A DNA stretch of 64,000 nt, taken from the NCBI RefSeq assembly GCF_005116455.1, contig NZ_SWBP01000001.1, forward strand, positions 992,001-1,056,000, written 5' to 3'. Each line of letters begins with the position of its first letter. Position 1 is the stretch's first letter. The notes below the pieces were generated by a model. That model did no database searches. It was not told where the DNA came from and saw nothing but the letters and a program-made list of their open reading frames with translations. A program made the translations under genes and the position numbers. Positions 33,250 through 41,405 of the stretch are shown piece after piece. Source of the DNA: Pedobacter cryophilus (GTDB taxonomy: Bacteria; Bacteroidota; Bacteroidia; Sphingobacteriales; Sphingobacteriaceae).

Positions 33250-34527
33250 TTATTTATACCACTGTTTTTTTTTCTCTTTTGGAGCTGATGAAGTGTTTTT
33301 TGCTGTTTTATCAGGCCTTCTTGATGCCGTTCTTTCTGCTGAACCTCTAGGTGGGCGAGCTTGTTTTACTGCTTTCACCACGTTATGATTCATCAATGGA
33401 TAATCATGATCTGCAATAACAGGAATGTCTTTCCCTATCAGTTTCTGAATATCTTTTAAATATTCTTTCTCTTCTGCATCGCAAAAAGCAATGGCTATAC
33501 CGCTAGCGCCAGCTCTTCCTGTTCTACCAATGCGGTGAACGTAAGATTCTGGTACGTTTGGTAATTCATAATTTACTACGTGGGTTAACTCGTCAATATC
33601 AATTCCTCTGGCAGCAATATCTGTAGCTACTAAAACTCTGGTTACTTTTGCTTTAAAGTTTGTTAACGCAGCCTGACGGGCATTTTGAGATTTATTACCA
33701 TGAATGGCTTGTGAATGTATGCCAGCCTTAGTTAAGTCTTTAGCCACTCTATCTGCACCATGTTTGGTGCGGGTAAAAACTAAAGCTCTTTCAATGCTTT
33801 TATCTTTTAACACATCCATTAACAAATGTCTTTTGTTGTCTTTATCTACAAAGTAAACCACCTGATTAATGGTGTTTGCAGTACTAGAAACCGGTGTAAC
33901 TTCTACCTTAGCAGGATTTACCAAAATGGTATCTGCCAGTTGTACAATTACCGGAGGCATAGTTGCAGAAAAGAATAACGATTGTCTTTTAGCAGGTAAT
34001 TTTGCAATCACTTTTTTAACGTCGTTTACAAAGCCCATGTCTAACATTCTATCAGCTTCATCCAAAACAAAAAATTGGATGTCGTTTAAATGAACATGTC
34101 TTTGGTTCATTAAGTCTAATAAGCGACCAGGTGTTGCAATTAATACATCAATACCCGAACGTAAAGATTCTACCTGTGAATGTTGGTTAACACCGCCAAA
34201 AATTACTTTGTATTTTAAATTGGTATTTCTACCGTAGCTTTCAAAGCTTTCGCCAATTTGTATGGCCAACTCTCTGGTGGGTGTTAAAATTAAACTTCTT
34301 ATTAAACGCTTTCCGGGTTTTAAATTTTTATCCTGCGTTAATAACTGAATAATGGGAATTGCAAAAGCGGCTGTTTTTCCGGTTCCGGTTTGTGCGCAAC
34401 CTAAAACGTCTCTTCTGTTTAAAAGTAATGGAATGGCTTGTGCCTGTATGGGTGTTGGGGTGGTGTATCCTTCTGTTTTTAAAGCCTTAAGGATGGGCTC
34501 AATTAAATTTAAATTTTCAAATAACAT
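33250..34527 (-). CDS. DEAD-box ATP-dependent RNA helicase (RhlE-like)
   Basis: Unwinds RNA during ribosome assembly, decay or cold adaptation. The 425-residue chain has the Q motif (TTPTPIQAQAIP), motif I AQTGTGKT, Ia PTRELAIQ, motif II DEAD in VLDEADRMLDMGF, motif III SATMP, motif V ATDIAARGIDI and motif VI HRIGRTGRAG. A basic tail (RPPRGSAERTASRRPDKTAK... KKKQWYK) likely binds RNA. A -7 box at 34708-34715 implies a leader of about 175 nt with a hairpin at 34548-34586, suggesting post-transcriptional control. Subfamily (RhlE vs others) is inferred from length and tail. Confidence 0.94.
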   Translation of the reverse strand: MLFENLNLIEPILKALKTEGYTTPTPIQAQAIPLLLNRRDVLGCAQTGTGKTAAFAIPIIQLLTQDKNLKPGKRLIRSLILTPTRELAIQIGESFESYGRNTNLKYKVIFGGVNQHSQVESLRSGIDVLIATPGRLLDLMNQRHVHLNDIQFFVLDEADRMLDMGFVNDVKKVIAKLPAKRQSLFFSATMPPVIVQLADTILVNPAKVEVTPVSSTANTINQVVYFVDKDNKRHLLMDVLKDKSIERALVFTRTKHGADRVAKDLTKAGIHSQAIHGNKSQNARQAALTNFKAKVTRVLVATDIAARGIDIDELTHVVNYELPNVPESYVHRIGRTGRAGASGIAIAFCDAEEKEYLKDIQKLIGKDIPVIADHDYPLMNHNVVKAVKQARPPRGSAERTASRRPDKTAKNTSSAPKEKKKQWYK

Positions 34528-34547
34528 GAATTGTTGATTAATATTTA

Positions 34548-34715
34548 AGACCGGATATCATTGTAAAGGTTCTTAATCGCCGGTCTGTTGAAAAGGAATT
34601 CTTTTTGATAAGCTTTTAGTTTTTAGAGGATTAAACCAACATAAACTAAATTATAAATGCTTGTTTAAATTGATTTTCTAAATTAAAAAACTCAATTTAA
34701 ATTTTTGCAAAGGTA
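34548..34715 (-). promoter_or_regulatory. Promoter and long structured 5' leader of the helicase gene
   Basis: Minus-strand TACCTTTG at 34715-34708 matches the -7 consensus, putting transcription start near 34701 and the ATG at 34527, a leader of about 175 nt. AGACCGG (34548-34554) and CCGGTCT (34580-34586) can form a hairpin 20 nt before the start codon. The rest of the 360-bp gap (34716-34887) shows no gene. Confidence 0.45.
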
Positions 34716-34887
34716 AGCAAATAAGCTAAACTCTGCTTTTTTCATTTATAAATGAGAATTAATGCTTTTTAGAAATTGAAAATGAAGTTAATTAAGAAGA
34801 GAAGGATGATTTTAGTTCACCCCTCTCAGTCGTATTTATATCAAAAACCTTGTTTAGTAAAAGATTTTTTGATGTATTTATTTATTG

Positions 34888-35331
34888 TTAAGAAACAAAT
34901 GTGGTTTCTAATGTAATGGGTATAGCACTTAATGCTTTAGAAACTGGGCAGCCAGTTTTTGCACCTTCGGCCAATTCTTTAAATTTTTCTTCGCTTAATC
35001 CGGTTACTTTTCCTTGTAATTGAAGGGTAATTCCGGTAATTCCATAACCGCTTTCTACTTTGTCTAAAGTTACTGTTGCGGTTACTTTTAATTCATCAGG
35101 GGTAAAGCCAGCCTCGGTGATGGCAAAACTTAAAGCCATTGCAAAACAGCCAGAGTGTGCGGCTGCAATTAATTCTTCGGGGTTGGTTCCTAATATTCCA
35201 TCTTCATTTTGAAAACGATTTTTAGAGCTGTAAGGTGTTTCGTTAAAAAAATTATTTGCAGATTTCAGTGTTCCTTTACCTTCTAATCCTGTACCGGTCC
35301 ATACTGCTGTTACGTTTCTTTTGATTGACAT
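34888..35331 (-). CDS. OsmC-family peroxiredoxin
   Basis: Reduces organic hydroperoxides with two active-site cysteines. The 147-residue chain has Glu53 and Cys62 in NPEELIAAAHSGCFAMAL and the second Cys128 in KTGCPVSKALS, the standard OsmC arrangement. N-terminal VTAVWTGTGLEGKGTL is also typical. Length is standard. Single gene, divergent from the O-methyltransferase; nothing regulatory is clear upstream. Confidence 0.94.
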   Translation of the reverse strand: MSIKRNVTAVWTGTGLEGKGTLKSANNFFNETPYSSKNRFQNEDGILGTNPEELIAAAHSGCFAMALSFAITEAGFTPDELKVTATVTLDKVESGYGITGITLQLQGKVTGLSEEKFKELAEGAKTGCPVSKALSAIPITLETTFVS

Positions 35332-35629
35332 TTGCTATGATTTTTAATTTGGTTGAATTAATTTGATCTATTGTTTAACAGTTGCCCAAAAACTGTTCCA
35401 GCAATTTAACTATTAAAATTAATCCGTTTTATAGGTTTTATGGAGGTTTTTTGCATTGCAGGAAGTTCTTAAACCCGATTGAGGTTTTGTTTGAGCTCTT
35501 TTATGTAGTGCAACGGAATAAAAAGCGAGTACCGAAAGCGGGGCTATCGGATTTTTTGAACCCAAGCCTTGCTTTCCAAAAAATAAATGCGTTTTTTAAT
35601 CTTTATGATGGGATGATTACCTTTACCGT
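35332..35629. other. 298-bp divergent intergenic region
   Basis: Contains the promoters of the OsmC gene (minus) and the O-methyltransferase gene (plus). An open frame of 83 codons from a TTG at 35382 ends at 35633, overlapping the methyltransferase ATG as ATGA, but its composition and lack of any recognisable motif make it unlikely to be a gene. A GCGAGTACCGAAAGCGGGGC stretch near 35526 looks like dispersed repeat sequence. Confidence 0.35.
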
Positions 35630-36265
35630 ATGAGTTTAATATCTGATGAATTAAGTGATTATTTAGAAAAGTGTTGCGAGCCCGAACCTGCATTGTTAGA
35701 AAAAATTGACAGAGAAACGCAGTTAGAAGTTTTAATGCCCAGAATGCTATCGGGCCATTTGCAGGGTAGGGTTTTAAGTATGCTGAGTAAAATGTTGCAA
35801 CCTAAAAGGATTTTAGAAGTAGGCACTTTTACGGGTTATGCAACGTTGTGTTTTACTGAAGGTTTAGCGCCAGATGGAAAAATTATCACTTTAGATATTA
35901 ATGAGGAGCTAGAAGATAGGGTGAGAGGTTATTTTGAGGCTTCGGATGTGAACGATAAAATAGATTATAGAATAGGTAATGCCGCACACATTATTCCAAC
36001 TTTAACCGATGTTTTTGATTTGGTTTTTATAGATGCCGATAAAAAGAATAATGGTTTATATTATGATCAGGTTTTTGATAAGGTGAGGAGTGGCGGCCTA
36101 ATTATTGTTGACAATGTTTTGTGGAGTGGCAAAGTGACTGCAAAAAACATGGATCAGGATACTTCCAATATTATAAATTTTAATGATAAAGTTACCGCCG
36201 ATACTAGTGTAGAAAAATTGATTTTACCCGTAAGAGATGGTTTGTTTGTGATTAGGAAAAAGTAA
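35630..36265 (+). CDS. SAM-dependent O-methyltransferase (class I, CCoAOMT-like)
   Basis: Methyltransferase of the catechol/caffeoyl-CoA type, 211 residues. SAM-binding motif I is ILEVGTFTGYATLCF (about 61-75), followed by GKIITLDINEE, the DLVFIDADKKNNGLYYDQVF block with the metal-binding Asp, and IIVDNVLWSGKV. A typical orphan bacterial member; substrate unknown. It begins a plus-strand run with two peptidoglycan hydrolase genes (10 bp to the next), possibly only by proximity. Confidence 0.9.
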   Translation: MSLISDELSDYLEKCCEPEPALLEKIDRETQLEVLMPRMLSGHLQGRVLSMLSKMLQPKRILEVGTFTGYATLCFTEGLAPDGKIITLDINEELEDRVRGYFEASDVNDKIDYRIGNAAHIIPTLTDVFDLVFIDADKKNNGLYYDQVFDKVRSGGLIIVDNVLWSGKVTAKNMDQDTSNIINFNDKVTADTSVEKLILPVRDGLFVIRKK

Positions 36266-36275
36266 AAATAGGCTT

Positions 36276-36941
36276 ATGAAGAAATTAATTGTGGTGTTTT
36301 TTGTGTTTATTCAATCGTTTTGTTTTGGGCAAACAGTTACAGAAAAATATATTGCTAAATACAAAGATTTAGCAGTGCAATTAATGAATCAAAACAGTAT
36401 TCCGGCTAGTGTTATTTTAGGGGTCGCTATTCATGAATCGGCTAGTGGAAGTAGTAAAATTGCCAGATATTTAAACAATCAGTTTGGCATGAAAGGGTCA
36501 AATAAAAGTGTAGAAATAAAGTCGGCTTATAAAGGTTATGCTAGCGTGGAAGATTCTTATTTTGATTTTATTTCTATGATGCAATCTCGACCAAAATTTA
36601 ATATTCTATTTAAGAATTACACCGATTCTGATTACCATTCGTGGATTTTCGGCATCCAAAAGGGAGGTTATGCAGCTAGTAAAACATGGGCTTCTCAAGT
36701 TATAGCTATTATTAAGAAATATCAATTAAACCAGTTTGATAACACTTCTAATCCCGAAAGTATTATTAAACCCCAATTTGAGGAAGAGATAAAAGTAACC
36801 GAAACTACAAGTTACAGGGTAAAAAGAGGAGACACTTTAAATGCAATTGCAAAAAGATTTAATACCTCTTCAAAAAGCATTATGTTTAAGAATAATTTAA
36901 AATCTACTATATTACAGATTTATCAGAAACTAATAATTTGA
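36276..36941 (+). CDS. Secreted glucosaminidase-LysM protein 1, 221 aa
   Basis: Peptidoglycan hydrolase. Signal peptide MKKLIVVFFVFIQSFCFGQ, then a GH73-type glucosaminidase domain (about 24-155) with the catalytic-Glu region ASVILGVAIHESASGSSKIA and QFGMKGS, then a LysM domain (about 180-221, YRVKRGDTLNAIAKRFNTSS). The LysM repeat stops after LQIYQKLII, so only one is present. Its stop overlaps the start of a paralogous gene (TGATG). Role in cell-wall turnover or separation is inferred from domains. Confidence 0.9.
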   Translation: MKKLIVVFFVFIQSFCFGQTVTEKYIAKYKDLAVQLMNQNSIPASVILGVAIHESASGSSKIARYLNNQFGMKGSNKSVEIKSAYKGYASVEDSYFDFISMMQSRPKFNILFKNYTDSDYHSWIFGIQKGGYAASKTWASQVIAIIKKYQLNQFDNTSNPESIIKPQFEEEIKVTETTSYRVKRGDTLNAIAKRFNTSSKSIMFKNNLKSTILQIYQKLII

Positions 36942-37768
36942 TGAACAAACTTTTAATTACGCTTTCGCTGATATTTTTACTCTCGGCCTGTTCTACAAAG
37001 AAAAAAATCTATCAAAAAGAAAATAAGAAAATTGAAAAATCTGCAGATAAAAAATCTGATAGCAATTACCCTTCTTACACTACCACTTCTTATATTTCTA
37101 AGTTTAAAAATATTGCCATTACAGAGATGAATAAATACGGCATTCCGGCTAGTATAACTTTGGCGCAAGCTTTATTAGAATCGGGAGTTGGAAATAGTGA
37201 TTTGGCTAAATATGCCAACAACCATTTTGGTATTAAATGCACTACAGATTGGAAAGGTAAAGGCTATTATAAAGACGATGACCAAAAAGACGATTGCTTT
37301 AGGGTGTACAATAATCCCGAAGAAAGTTTTAAAGATCATTCGGAGTTTTTAAAAAGAAAGCGCTATGCTGCCTTATTTGAGTTAGACAAAAACGATTATG
37401 AAGGTTGGGCGAAAGGCCTAAAAGCGGCTGGTTATGCTACTAATCCTAAATATCCGGATTTGTTGATCAGCATCATCTTAAGAAATAACCTGCAACAATA
37501 TGATAGAAAAGAAGGCGAAATAGAAAAAATAAAAAGAGAAGACAGGGTTTTAAGTGATATCAACAATAATATTCCTAAAGAAAAAGCAAAAGACAAACCT
37601 ACTGATGCTACCGCAATTATTAGCGGAAATAAATATGTGGTACAATCTGGCGATACACTTTATAATATTTCGAAACGTTTTGGAATCAATATTGATGAGC
37701 TAAAAGCTTTAAATAATATGACTGACAACGCTATTAAAATTGGTCAGGAATTAACCATCAAGAAATAA
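36941..37768 (+). CDS. Glucosaminidase-LysM lipoprotein 2, 275 aa
   Basis: Second peptidoglycan hydrolase of the pair, but membrane-anchored: lipobox LSAC after MNKLLITLSLIFLL. A Lys/Ser-rich linker leads to the GH73-type domain (about 48-190: PASITLAQALLESGVGNSDLA with the catalytic Glu, NNHFGIKC, FRVYNNPEESFKDHSEFL, GLKAAGYATNPKYP). The LysM domain (about 230-275) has YVVQSGDTLYNISKRFGINI. The ATG at 36941 overlaps the stop of paralog 1 by one base, so the pair is translationally coupled: one secreted and one lipid-anchored version of the same enzyme. Confidence 0.92.
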   Translation: MNKLLITLSLIFLLSACSTKKKIYQKENKKIEKSADKKSDSNYPSYTTTSYISKFKNIAITEMNKYGIPASITLAQALLESGVGNSDLAKYANNHFGIKCTTDWKGKGYYKDDDQKDDCFRVYNNPEESFKDHSEFLKRKRYAALFELDKNDYEGWAKGLKAAGYATNPKYPDLLISIILRNNLQQYDRKEGEIEKIKREDRVLSDINNNIPKEKAKDKPTDATAIISGNKYVVQSGDTLYNISKRFGINIDELKALNNMTDNAIKIGQELTIKK

Positions 37769-37772
37769 GATT

Positions 37773-38516
37773 TTGAAATATTTAATTGGCCTATTGGGGC
37801 TTTTATTTTTTACGCTTTCTGCATTTTCTCAAGATAAAAACTTGGGCGGAATTGTGTTTGATAAAGAAACCAAGTTTAGGTTAAACCGAGTAAAAATTTT
37901 TAATTCCAGAACTCAAATCTCGGTTTTTAATAATACAAAAGGCGAATTTTTTATTGATGTAAGAGCAGGTGATTTATTGATTAGCACCTTATCTGGATAT
38001 AAAAATGACACGCTTAAGGTTGCAAATCAAACATCATTGGTAATTTATTTAAAAAGATTAGCCATCCGTTTGCCCGAGGTGGTTTTTAAAGATTCGGTAC
38101 TATCGGCAAAAGCCAAATACGAAGAAACCAAAAAAGAATTCAATAAATTATACAGGCTAGGTAATAATAAAGACATTATAAATGTTGGGCCAGGTGGTGC
38201 TGGTTTAGGTATTGATGCCATTTGGAGTGCTTTTAGTAAAGAAGGCAGAAATGCCCGTAGGTTATTAGAAGTAATGGAAAGAGATTATCAAAACGCCATT
38301 ATCGATCAGGTTTTTAACCGAGAATTAGTAGCCAGATCAACTGGTTTAAAAGGAGATAAACTCTTGATTTTTATGCTCAACTTTAGACCCTCTTACGCAT
38401 TTGTGGTTAAGGCAAATGAATATGATTTGGTGAATTATATTAAACAAGCTTCCATGAGATTTAATATGTCTAACTTTCAAAATATTTCTGAATTAAAGCC
38501 TATAGAATTACCTTAG
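37773..38516 (+). CDS. Secreted carboxypeptidase-regulatory-like domain protein, 247 aa
   Basis: A signal peptide (about 1-19, LLFFTLSAFSQ) is followed by a CarboxypepD_reg-like beta-sandwich (about 22-95: GGIVFDKETKFRLNRVKIFN, GEFFIDVRAGDLLISTLSGY). A helical C-terminal region follows with a Gly-rich NVGPGGAGLGIDAIWSAFSKEG segment. This two-part design is common in Bacteroidota and usually lacks a known function. Start is TTG at 37773, 4 bp after the upstream stop, with no ATG alternative that keeps the signal peptide. It probably belongs to the glucosaminidase operon. Confidence 0.78.
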   Translation: MKYLIGLLGLLFFTLSAFSQDKNLGGIVFDKETKFRLNRVKIFNSRTQISVFNNTKGEFFIDVRAGDLLISTLSGYKNDTLKVANQTSLVIYLKRLAIRLPEVVFKDSVLSAKAKYEETKKEFNKLYRLGNNKDIINVGPGGAGLGIDAIWSAFSKEGRNARRLLEVMERDYQNAIIDQVFNRELVARSTGLKGDKLLIFMLNFRPSYAFVVKANEYDLVNYIKQASMRFNMSNFQNISELKPIELP

Positions 38517-38552
38517 AAAGCTAAAAAAACACCGCCTTTTTATTGCTTGCTA

Positions 38553-38630
38553 ACTGAATTAATGTAAATTGAGTCAGTTGATTGACTGAATTAACGTTAA
38601 TTGAGTCAGTTGATTGACTGAATTAACGTT
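38553..38630 (+). repeat. 32-bp tandem repeat, 2.4 copies, overlapping a promoter
   Basis: Units begin at 38553, 38585 and 38617 (partial). Each begins ACTGAATTAA and contains GAGTCAGTTGATTG. Units are palindromic in part: AATTAACGTTAATT is exact, and flanking TGACTG/GAGTCA extend it with mismatches. The last copy covers the -33 region of the promoter of the DUF4143 ATPase gene, so these may be operator sites. Confidence 0.7.
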
Positions 38631-38644
38631 TTTTATTATCTTTG
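38614..38644 (+). promoter_or_regulatory. -33/-7 promoter of the DUF4143 ATPase gene
   Basis: TTG (38614-38616), 20-nt spacer, TATCTTTG (38637-38644): a good match to the Bacteroidota TTTG-N19-21-TAnnTTTG promoter. The ATG follows after only 3 nt, so the transcript would be leaderless. A TTG at 38642 lies in the box and is unlikely to be the start. Confidence 0.6.
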
Positions 38645-38647
38645 GAT

Positions 38648-39787
38648 ATGAAAATTAAAAGAGCGGTACAGCAATTATTGGCTAAAAGAATAGGACAAAA
38701 TAAGGTTTTATTACTTTTTGGTACACGCAGAGTGGGAAAAACCCATTTGCTTAAAGCTATTGAGCAAACGCTTAATATCCCTTTTTTGCATTTAAATGCA
38801 GAAGATATTGATGTTTTAAACATTTTAGAAAATAGAAGTGTAGCCAATTATGAGCGTTTGTTAGCCGGACAAAAGCTTTTAGTGATAGATGAAGCACAAG
38901 TAATTCCAGAAATTGGGAAAATTTTGAAGCTAATGATAGATACTTTTAATGATCTCACCATTATTGCAACAGGTTCTTCTGCTTTTGATTTATCTAACCA
39001 AACCGGTGAGCCTTTAACCGGCAGAAGCTACACCTACTTTTTGTATCCAATAGCGCAATCAGAATTAGCGGCAACAGAAAATATTTTACAAACCAAACAA
39101 AATTTAGATGATAGATTAGTTTTTGGGTCCTATCCAGAAATTTTTCAGTTAGAAACACCCAACGAAAAAGCCGAGTACCTTAAAAACTTAGTGAACTCCT
39201 ATTTATTAAAAGACATTTTACATTTTGAAAACATCCAAAACAGTGCTAAAATATATGATCTTTTGAGGTTAATTGCCTATCAGGTAGGTTCAGAAGTATC
39301 TTTAGATCAATTAGGTAAAAAGTTAGGCCTCAGTAAAAATACGGTAGAACGCTATTTAGATTTATTAACCAAAGTACAAATTTTGTTTAAACTGAGCGGT
39401 TTTAGCTCAAACCTCAGAAAAGAAGTCACTAAATCTTCTAAATGGTATTTCTTTGATAATGGAATTAGAAACGCAGTAATTAACGATTTTAGGTTGGTGC
39501 CCGTAAGGCAAGATATGGGCTTACTTTGGGAAAATTATTGTATTTACGAACGCATAAAAGCCAACAACAATGCACAAACCGGAGCTGAATATTTTTTCTG
39601 GAGAACCTATGATCAGCAAGAAATTGATTTGATAGAAAAGAAAAATCAAGTCATAAATGCTTTTGAATTTAGGTATGGCGAAGCCAAAAAGAAAGCACCA
39701 GCATTTTTTGTTAAAAATTACCCAAATGCAGGCTATAAAATTATCAGTAAAGAAGATTATTTAGATTTTGTGTTGGGCAAAATTTAG
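38648..39787 (+). CDS. AAA ATPase with DUF4143 domain, 379 aa
   Basis: P-loop ATPase of the AAA_14 + DUF4143 type. Walker A GTRRVGKT (25-32), Walker B LLVIDEAQVIPEIG (about 77-90), sensor-like TIIATGSSAFDLS, and the C-terminal DUF4143 region (from about 190) with a winged-helix part (LGKKLGLSKNTVERYLDLLTKV) and a nuclease-like end (EYFFWRTYDQQEIDLIEKKN; FEFRYGEAKKK). Such proteins are common accessory genes, sometimes linked to defence or DNA metabolism, but no function is settled. It is preceded by its own promoter with tandem operator-like repeats, so it is separately regulated. Confidence 0.9.
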   Translation: MKIKRAVQQLLAKRIGQNKVLLLFGTRRVGKTHLLKAIEQTLNIPFLHLNAEDIDVLNILENRSVANYERLLAGQKLLVIDEAQVIPEIGKILKLMIDTFNDLTIIATGSSAFDLSNQTGEPLTGRSYTYFLYPIAQSELAATENILQTKQNLDDRLVFGSYPEIFQLETPNEKAEYLKNLVNSYLLKDILHFENIQNSAKIYDLLRLIAYQVGSEVSLDQLGKKLGLSKNTVERYLDLLTKVQILFKLSGFSSNLRKEVTKSSKWYFFDNGIRNAVINDFRLVPVRQDMGLLWENYCIYERIKANNNAQTGAEYFFWRTYDQQEIDLIEKKNQVINAFEFRYGEAKKKAPAFFVKNYPNAGYKIISKEDYLDFVLGKI

Positions 39788-39789
39788 AT

Positions 39790-40344
39790 TTATCCTGGCA
39801 ATTGTTGGCCACACAGTCTGTATATATCTTGTAAATTCCGGCCTAAATTTTTGTAATCTAAGCCATAACCCACCACAAAATCATTCGCAATTTCAAAGCC
39901 TATAAACTCAATTTCATCAAATTGATATTCTAAAGCTTCGGGTTTTAAAAGTAAAGTAGCTACTTTAACAGATGCAGGCTCTAATGATTTTATCTTATCT
40001 AACAAAAATTTTAGCGTTCGGCCGGTGTCTACAATATCTTCTATAATCACCACATCTCTGCCTTTAATATCCATACTTAAAGGAAATTCTTCTGTTAACA
40101 TTCCACTACTTTTTGTGCCTCCGTGGTAAGAAGCCAGCTTCACAAAAGTAGTTTCGCAACCAATATGAATCTCCTTCATCAAATCGGCCATAAACATAAA
40201 AGCACCGTTTAAAACACCAATAAAAACCGGCACTTTATCTTCATAATCTACATTCATTTGAATGCCAATTAATCTAATCCGCTTCTCAATCATGCTGTAT
40301 TCAATAAAAGGCTCAAACGTTTTATCGTCTATGGTAATTTTCAT
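39790..40344 (-). CDS. hpt: Hypoxanthine phosphoribosyltransferase
   Basis: Purine salvage: converts hypoxanthine/guanine and PRPP to IMP/GMP. The PRPP-binding motif VVIIEDIVDTGRTLKFLL (about 96-113) is clear, along with VPVFIGVLNGAFMFMADL near the N-terminus and NDFVVGYGLDY at the C-terminus. Length 184 is standard. It is convergent with the ATPase gene (2-bp gap) and followed upstream by the repeat copy at 40388. Confidence 0.95.
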   Translation of the reverse strand: MKITIDDKTFEPFIEYSMIEKRIRLIGIQMNVDYEDKVPVFIGVLNGAFMFMADLMKEIHIGCETTFVKLASYHGGTKSSGMLTEEFPLSMDIKGRDVVIIEDIVDTGRTLKFLLDKIKSLEPASVKVATLLLKPEALEYQFDEIEFIGFEIANDFVVGYGLDYKNLGRNLQDIYRLCGQQLPG

Positions 40345-40387
40345 GTTGGTAATTTACAAAGATGAGTTGAGTATTAAGAAATTATTT

Positions 40388-40505
40388 GGGCGTTCGAGCG
40401 GGCTTTACGTTACAATCTTTATCCCCAAAAAGGGGATAAAGCCTGCCTTGCCGGTCAGGCAGGGATTTTCACTGCAATCCCTAACGCAAATTGCAGCAAG
40501 CACCA
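40388..40505 (+). repeat. Interspersed repeat, copy C
   Basis: GGGCGTTCGAGCGGGCTTTA, then ACGTTACAATC, the hairpins ATCCCCAAAAAGGGGAT and CCTGCCTTGCCGGTCAGGCAGG, then TTTTCACTGCAATCCCTAAC. It is the same family as copies at 5181 and 50485. Its inverted partner (41236-41333) matches closely, and the two bracket the sugE-csaA gene pair. Confidence 0.82.
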
Positions 40506-40569
40506 AATTAGAAATATAAAATTGAATTTCTCTTGCTTATCATTACCTTCAAAATATCAAATTTTAACA

Positions 40570-40896
40570 ATGAATTGGATCATCATTATAATAGCTGGGT
40601 TATTTGAAATAGCTTTTGCAGCTTGCTTAGGCAAAGCAAAAGAAGCCACCGGAAATTTAGCCCTGTATTGGTATGCCGGTTTTTTACTTTGCCTAACCAT
40701 AAGTATGGTTTTATTAGTAAAAGCCACACAAACTTTACCCATTGGTACCGCTTATGCCGTTTGGACAGGTATTGGAGCCGTAGGAACAGTTTTAGTCGGG
40801 ATTATTTTCTTTAAAGAACCTGCAGATTTTTGGCGATTATTTTTCATCACCACCTTAATAGCATCTATCATTGGATTAAAAATAGCATCACATTAA
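40570..40896 (+). CDS. SMR-family exporter, SugE/Gdx-like
   Basis: Small multidrug-resistance transporter, 108 residues, four membrane helices, working as a dual-topology dimer. The essential Glu13 is in [34 protein letters not shown] is the SMR signature in its SugE form. SugE-like proteins include guanidinium exporters and some export quaternary ammonium compounds; no guanidine riboswitch was recognised upstream, so substrate is open. The ATG at 40570 (MNWIIIII) is preferred to a start inside the repeat. csaA starts 1 bp after its stop. Confidence 0.92.
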   Translation: MNWIIIIIAGLFEIAFAACLGKAKEATGNLALYWYAGFLLCLTISMVLLVKATQTLPIGTAYAVWTGIGAVGTVLVGIIFFKEPADFWRLFFITTLIASIIGLKIASH

Positions 40897-40897
40897 A

Positions 40898-41230
40898 ATG
40901 GAAATAAGCTGGCAAGATTTTGAAAAGGTAGAACTGCGGGCAGGCACTATTTTAGAAGTTTTAGATTTCCCCGAAGCCAGAAAACCAGCCTACAAAGTAA
41001 AAGTAGATTTTGGAGATTTTGGCATTCGTTGGTCTAGCGCACAAATCACTTTTCACTATCAAAAACAAGATTTAATAGGCAAACAAATTGTTGGCGTGGT
41101 CAACTTTCCAAAAAAGCAAATTGGCAAATTCATGTCGGAGTTTTTAGTTACCGGCTTTGCAGATGAAGATGGAAATATCGTATTGACAACTTTAGAAAGG
41201 GAAGTGACAAATGGCTCTAAAATGATATAG
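40898..41230 (+). CDS. csaA: tRNA-binding protein CsaA
   Basis: Dimeric OB-fold protein related to the C-terminal domain of methionyl-tRNA synthetase; binds tRNA and has been linked to chaperone/secretion functions. The 110-residue chain has [36 protein letters not shown], and [20 protein letters not shown], all standard. It follows the SMR gene by 1 bp, so both are one transcript. The pair is enclosed by inverted copies of the interspersed repeat. Confidence 0.93.
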   Translation: MEISWQDFEKVELRAGTILEVLDFPEARKPAYKVKVDFGDFGIRWSSAQITFHYQKQDLIGKQIVGVVNFPKKQIGKFMSEFLVTGFADEDGNIVLTTLEREVTNGSKMI

Positions 41231-41235
41231 GTATC

Positions 41236-41333
41236 TTTGCATTAGGGATTGCAATGAAAATCCTTTTTGTTTTTCACAAAAAGATTGTAATGTAAAGCCC
41301 GCTCGCCCCGATTTTATCGGGGTGGAAATGCCC
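41236..41333 (-). repeat. Interspersed repeat, copy D (inverted)
   Basis: Read on the minus strand: GGGCATTTCCACCCCGATAA then AATCGGGGCGAGCGGGC, TTTACATTACAATC, and TTTTCATTGCAATCCCTAAT. It aligns with copy C along most of its length, including the GAGCGGGCTTTAC core. The CCCCGATTTTATCGGGG hairpin replaces the different stem found in copy C. Confidence 0.82.
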
Positions 41334-41372
41334 AAATTCACCATTCTCTTTCCTACACCAAAAGATAAAATT

Positions 41373-41380
41373 TATCTTTG
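41373..41380 (+). promoter_or_regulatory. -7 promoter box of tadA
   Basis: TATCTTTG matches TAnnTTTG and lies 25 nt before the ATG at 41406, supporting that start over an upstream in-frame ATG at 41322/41328. Confidence 0.45.
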
Positions 41381-41405
41381 TGCTTTCGCAGTTCAAAATA
41401 ACAAC

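Noticed and set aside
35382-35633. 83-codon open frame ending with an ATGA overlap on the O-methyltransferase start
   Set aside because: TTG start, no recognisable motif, composition like intergenic repeat DNA; the ATGA overlap alone is weak evidence.
41322-41405. Longer tadA start giving 28 extra residues
   Set aside because: The extra codons run through interspersed repeat D and across a -7 promoter box; ATG 41406 gives the normal family length.
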